Positions 60,999 to 64,000 of a stretch of DNA of 64,000 nucleotides are shown in pieces. Numbering within the stretch: the stretch's first letter is position 1; the number at the start of each line of letters is the position of its first letter. A program made the position numbers and the translations under genes. Location of the stretch: the NCBI RefSeq assembly GCF_002005425.1, contig NZ_CP019704.1:1322001-1386000 (forward strand), in the 5' to 3' direction. A model generated the notes under the pieces. That model did not search any database. It was not told the DNA's origin and saw only the letters and a program-made list of their open reading frames with translations. The stretch is from Polaribacter sp. BM10 (GTDB lineage Bacteria; Bacteroidota; Bacteroidia; Flavobacteriales; Flavobacteriaceae).

Positions 60999-62891
60999 TT
61001 AATACAGAACTCTAAATCTAATTGTTCCTTCAATTTTTCTTAACTCGTCTATAACTTCTTTATTATATTCTTTATCTAAATCTGTAATTACATAACCTAC
61101 TTTAGGGTCTGTAGATAAATATTGACCGTTAATGTTTAATTCGTATTCTGCTAAAACCTTATTAATTTTAGCCATTACACCAGGTACATTTTTATGAATA
61201 TGTAAAAACCTGTGTGCATTTGTTTGCCTTGGTAAACGAATGTTAGGAAAGTTTACAGCATCAACAGTATTACCAGAATTGATGTACGCCATTATTTTAC
61301 TTGGTACAAAATCTGCAATATCTTTTTGCGCTTCTTCTGTACTTCCGCCAACATGCGGAGTCAAAATAACATTTGGCAATCCTTTTAATTCAGTATAAAA
61401 TTCTCCGTTTTTTCTTGGTTCAGACGGATAAACATCAACTGCTGTTCCTGCAATTTTACCGCTTTTTAAAGCAGCAACTAAAGCTTCTATATCTACAACA
61501 AAACCTCTAGATAAGTTTACCAAATGAGCACCATCTTTCATTTGAGAAATTTCTTTTTCGCCAAAGAAATTTTTATTTGCCGCGTTGTCATCAACATGTA
61601 AAGTAACAACATCAGAAATTGCCAACAACTCTTCTAAAGTGCTCATTTTTGTTGCGTTTCCTAAAGCTAGTTTATCTTCAACATCATAATAATAAACATC
61701 CATACCTAAAGCTTCTGCTAAAACAGATAATTGCTTACCAATATTACCGTAACCAACAATACCTAATTTTTTACCACGAACTTCTTTAGAACCTTCTGCT
61801 GTTTTGTTCCATTGCCCATTATGAATTTCTGTACTTCTTTGAAAAACACTACGCATTAACATAATAATTTCTCCTATTGCTAATTCTACAACAGAACGTG
61901 TATTACTGTAAGGTGCGTTAAAAACCACAATACCTTTTTCTTTACAGGCTTCTAAATCGATTTGTTTTGTACCGATACAAAAAGCACTAACAACCATTAA
62001 TTTTTCTGCTGCATCTACAACTTTTTGTGTAACATTTGTTTTAGAACGAATACCTAAAACATGTACATCTTTAATTTTTTCTATCAATTCGTCTTCAGAC
62101 AAACTTTTAGATACAGTTTCTACAGAAAACCCATCTTTAGATAACTTCTTAAAAGCATCTGGATGTACGTTTTCTAATAATAATATTTTAATTCTATTTT
62201 TTGGGTAACTTATATTTCTTGGCAAATCGTTTACGTATAAAAATTCATCTAAATTTGGGGCAATATGGTCTGCGTTTTCTGTTGTTTTTTCTCTAGAAAC
62301 ATTTTCTGTATAAGCAAAAAACTTATCAGCAATACCTGCTTCTCTAGTTACATAATCGCTGTAACCATCGCCAATCACTTGTATTTCTCCGTCTAAATTC
62401 ATGTCTTTTAAACACTCAATTTTTCCGTTGTGTTTTGATAACGGATTATCAGCATCAAAACCAATTATTTCTCCGTCTTCTGCAAACGTAAATGTATTTG
62501 CATACACGCGTTCAGAAGGAATATTGTACTCTTTAACAATAGGATCTATAAATTCTTTAAATCCGCAGGAAATTACATAAATATCATCTGCAAAATTTTC
62601 AAAAAATTCTTTATTGCTTTCTATAGATTTAGAAACTTGCTTTTTTAATGCGACTACTAAGTTACTTAAATCTGCTTTATTTGCTTTTAATAATTTAATT
62701 CTTCTTTCTAAAGATTCTGTAAAAGAAATTTCGCCATCAATACCTAAATTTGTAATATCTATAATTTCTTGAATTATAGCTTCTTTTTTAGGATTATCGG
62801 TTAATGTTATTTCGGCTAAAACATCTAAAGCCTCCACTTTAGTAAGTGTGCTGTCAAAATCGAAAATATAGTTTCTTTTTGTAGTAATCAT
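60999..62891 (-). CDS. serA: Fused phosphoserine phosphatase / D-3-phosphoglycerate dehydrogenase (SerB-SerA)
   Basis: 630 residues. Residues 1-215 are a HAD phosphatase of the SerB type: FDFDSTLTKVEALD (nucleophile DFDST), SCGFKEF and VIGDGYSDY. From about 225 to 545 a D-3-phosphoglycerate dehydrogenase: GIRSKTNVTQKV, VGYGNIGKQLSVLAEALG (NAD site), LHVDDNAANKNFFGE and LTPHVGGSTEEAQ (histidine/catalytic region). The last ~80 residues are an ACT-like regulatory domain (HIHKNVPGVMAKIN). It would catalyse the first and last steps of serine synthesis; the middle aminotransferase SerC is not nearby. The SerA label refers to the larger half. Confidence 0.93.
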   Translation of the reverse strand: MITTKRNYIFDFDSTLTKVEALDVLAEITLTDNPKKEAIIQEIIDITNLGIDGEISFTESLERRIKLLKANKADLSNLVVALKKQVSKSIESNKEFFENFADDIYVISCGFKEFIDPIVKEYNIPSERVYANTFTFAEDGEIIGFDADNPLSKHNGKIECLKDMNLDGEIQVIGDGYSDYVTREAGIADKFFAYTENVSREKTTENADHIAPNLDEFLYVNDLPRNISYPKNRIKILLLENVHPDAFKKLSKDGFSVETVSKSLSEDELIEKIKDVHVLGIRSKTNVTQKVVDAAEKLMVVSAFCIGTKQIDLEACKEKGIVVFNAPYSNTRSVVELAIGEIIMLMRSVFQRSTEIHNGQWNKTAEGSKEVRGKKLGIVGYGNIGKQLSVLAEALGMDVYYYDVEDKLALGNATKMSTLEELLAISDVVTLHVDDNAANKNFFGEKEISQMKDGAHLVNLSRGFVVDIEALVAALKSGKIAGTAVDVYPSEPRKNGEFYTELKGLPNVILTPHVGGSTEEAQKDIADFVPSKIMAYINSGNTVDAVNFPNIRLPRQTNAHRFLHIHKNVPGVMAKINKVLAEYELNINGQYLSTDPKVGYVITDLDKEYNKEVIDELRKIEGTIRFRVLY

Positions 62892-62928
62892 TATAAAAAT
62901 CTTGATTGATTTATTCTCTGTAAATCTA

Positions 62929-62936
62929 CAAATATA
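62929..62936 (-). promoter_or_regulatory. Predicted -7 box of the SerB-SerA gene
   Basis: Minus-strand TATATTTG, exact TAnnTTTG, 37 bases upstream of the start codon. No -33 TTG at normal spacing. Confidence 0.45.
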
Positions 62937-63029
62937 GTGGCTTAATCAAAAGCCGAACTAAAGTTTTATGATATCTATTATAATTAACATCAATAATATT
63001 AAAGTTGATAAAAAACCTTGTAAATGTTG

Positions 63030-63851
63030 TTATAAATTACGGAATCCTAAAAGAAATAACCACCAAATTATAGGTAATGATTCTACCCAAAATGAACTGT
63101 AGTATTTAGATTGATTGATTTTAGATCGCATTAATAAAATGACAACTAGAAAAAAGAAAATCATAAAGGCATTTTTAGAAATACCGTTTGCATTTATAGC
63201 ATATTCTAGAATCAAAGCAAGAATCATAAGGGTTAAACCTACCCTTTTTGTTTTTTCAACTCCTATTTTTTTTGGAATTGTTTGCAAAGAAATTGCATCA
63301 TATTTTACATCTCTAATATCAAAAGGAAGTATTAAAACTACCACAATTAAGAAACGCTGTAGGATTACTAAAAATAGTTTAAAATTAAATTGAGTACCCG
63401 CTTCTACACAAGGAATTAAAACCGTAAAACCTGCCCAAACAATGGCTACAATAACAATTTTCAAATAACTAACTTGTCTTAAAGTTTTATCGAAACCACT
63501 TAGAAAAGGCACTGCATATAAAAAAGTTAAAAGAAGAAAAGGCAAAGTGAATAACAATGTTTCTTTTTGGAGTTTAAAAGCATAAAAACACATTGCTAAA
63601 AAACAAAAAAAAGAAAAAACCTGAATTACCTTTAAGTTATTCGTTAAACTTATATGATGTAATTTAGCAACACCTGCGTATTTCACAAAATTATACCCTG
63701 TTATTGTGCTAAAAAATATAAATATTGATAAGTTTTGATCTAAAGAAAGTTCAAAATATTGTTCAGTAATTCTTACAAGCGAAAAAACGGCCAAAGCCAC
63801 GTGAATACTAGCATTTAAGTAAAAATTTAAAAATATTTTTAAAAACTTCAT
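63030..63851 (-). CDS. UbiA-like membrane prenyltransferase homologue lacking the first Asp motif
   Basis: 273 residues with about eight or nine membrane segments. The second UbiA aspartate motif is visible as FDIRDVKYD, followed by QTIPKKIGVEKTKRV, the usual family end of that loop. Where the first NDxxDxxxD motif is expected, the sequence reads ITGYNFVKYAGV, without aspartates. The family transfers prenyl groups to aromatic acceptors; whether this divergent member is active is unclear. Alone on this strand, with no clear promoter box in the 149 bases to the window edge. Confidence 0.8.
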   Translation of the reverse strand: MKFLKIFLNFYLNASIHVALAVFSLVRITEQYFELSLDQNLSIFIFFSTITGYNFVKYAGVAKLHHISLTNNLKVIQVFSFFCFLAMCFYAFKLQKETLLFTLPFLLLTFLYAVPFLSGFDKTLRQVSYLKIVIVAIVWAGFTVLIPCVEAGTQFNFKLFLVILQRFLIVVVLILPFDIRDVKYDAISLQTIPKKIGVEKTKRVGLTLMILALILEYAINANGISKNAFMIFFFLVVILLMRSKINQSKYYSSFWVESLPIIWWLFLLGFRNL

Positions 63852-64000
63852 TAAACAAAAATAACGTTTCTGTTCATAACATTAATTTTTAGTTAATAAT
63901 TAACATCATTTTATACGTTTTCGGTTAGAAAATAATTTATTAAATCCTTATTTTTGAGCGGTCAAAAAATACGTTTTTTAGACATCAAAAAAACAACACT

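Noticed and set aside
1..64000. tRNA, rRNA, CRISPR arrays, insertion sequences, prophage genes
   Set aside because: No cloverleaf-like conserved loops, rRNA segments, regularly spaced repeats, transposase or phage structural genes were seen.

Overview
This is a strongly AT-rich chromosomal window from a member of the Bacteroidota, most likely a marine Flavobacteriaceae close to Polaribacter or Tenacibaculum (inference). The signs are two secreted proteins with type IX secretion (T9SS) type A C-terminal sorting domains, a TonB-dependent receptor, many TAnnTTTG-type -7 boxes at gene starts, a fused SerB-SerA protein, and Flavobacteria-typical families (DUF2141, DUF2853, acyl-CoA-binding protein beside ftsH-cdsA-psd). 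I see no rRNA, tRNA, CRISPR array, insertion sequence or prophage.

Layout. 1-4195: the end of an M14 carboxypeptidase and a two-gene molybdenum hydroxylase (isoquinoline 1-oxidoreductase type). 4196-8297: an accessory island with a NUDIX hydrolase overlapping a 1044-residue PLD-nuclease/helicase/DUF3427 protein, then a 64-residue protein; this is the best candidate for an undescribed defence or repair module. 8309-18042: housekeeping genes (SulP transporter, NUDIX, pyrE, SRPBCC protein, birA) and a tight operon rsfS-ftsH-LUD-cdsA-psd-ACBP-YceI. 18158-22458: a secreted N-formylglutamate amidohydrolase-like T9SS protein, a 51-residue secreted mini-protein, and a 641-bp non-coding stretch with paired LacI-type palindromes and two near-identical terminators. 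22459-33683: epimerase, VWA/AAA+ pair, two YdeI-type proteins, M23 and M28 peptidases, a frameshifted DUF2914 gene, yaaA, serine dehydratase and DUF2853.

33923-42425: dnaK behind a sigma-54-like promoter with an upstream palindrome, then a LytS-type kinase, a LytTR regulator and a T9SS beta-helix protein preceded by a 21-bp-spaced direct repeat that fits a LytTR site. 42518-50304: an ADPRM-like phosphoesterase, type II NADH dehydrogenase, and an AraC regulator followed by a TonB receptor, a DUF2141 protein and a TPR-like protein; matching 21-bp-spaced direct repeats precede the receptor and the DUF2141 gene. 50356-59624: a kynurenine to 2-aminomuconate degradation cluster (kynU, kmo, RidA-type deaminase, aminomuconate semialdehyde dehydrogenase, SDR, 3-hydroxyanthranilate dioxygenase, ACMS decarboxylase) with several uncharacterised genes embedded. 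59732-64000: an NlpC/P60 lipoprotein, the SerB-SerA fusion and a UbiA-like membrane protein.

Three local regulator-target circuits can be read from DNA alone: AraC with the receptor genes, LytTR with the T9SS gene (and perhaps its own operon), and an unknown sigma-54 activator with dnaK. All are inferences from repeat geometry and would need binding or expression data.
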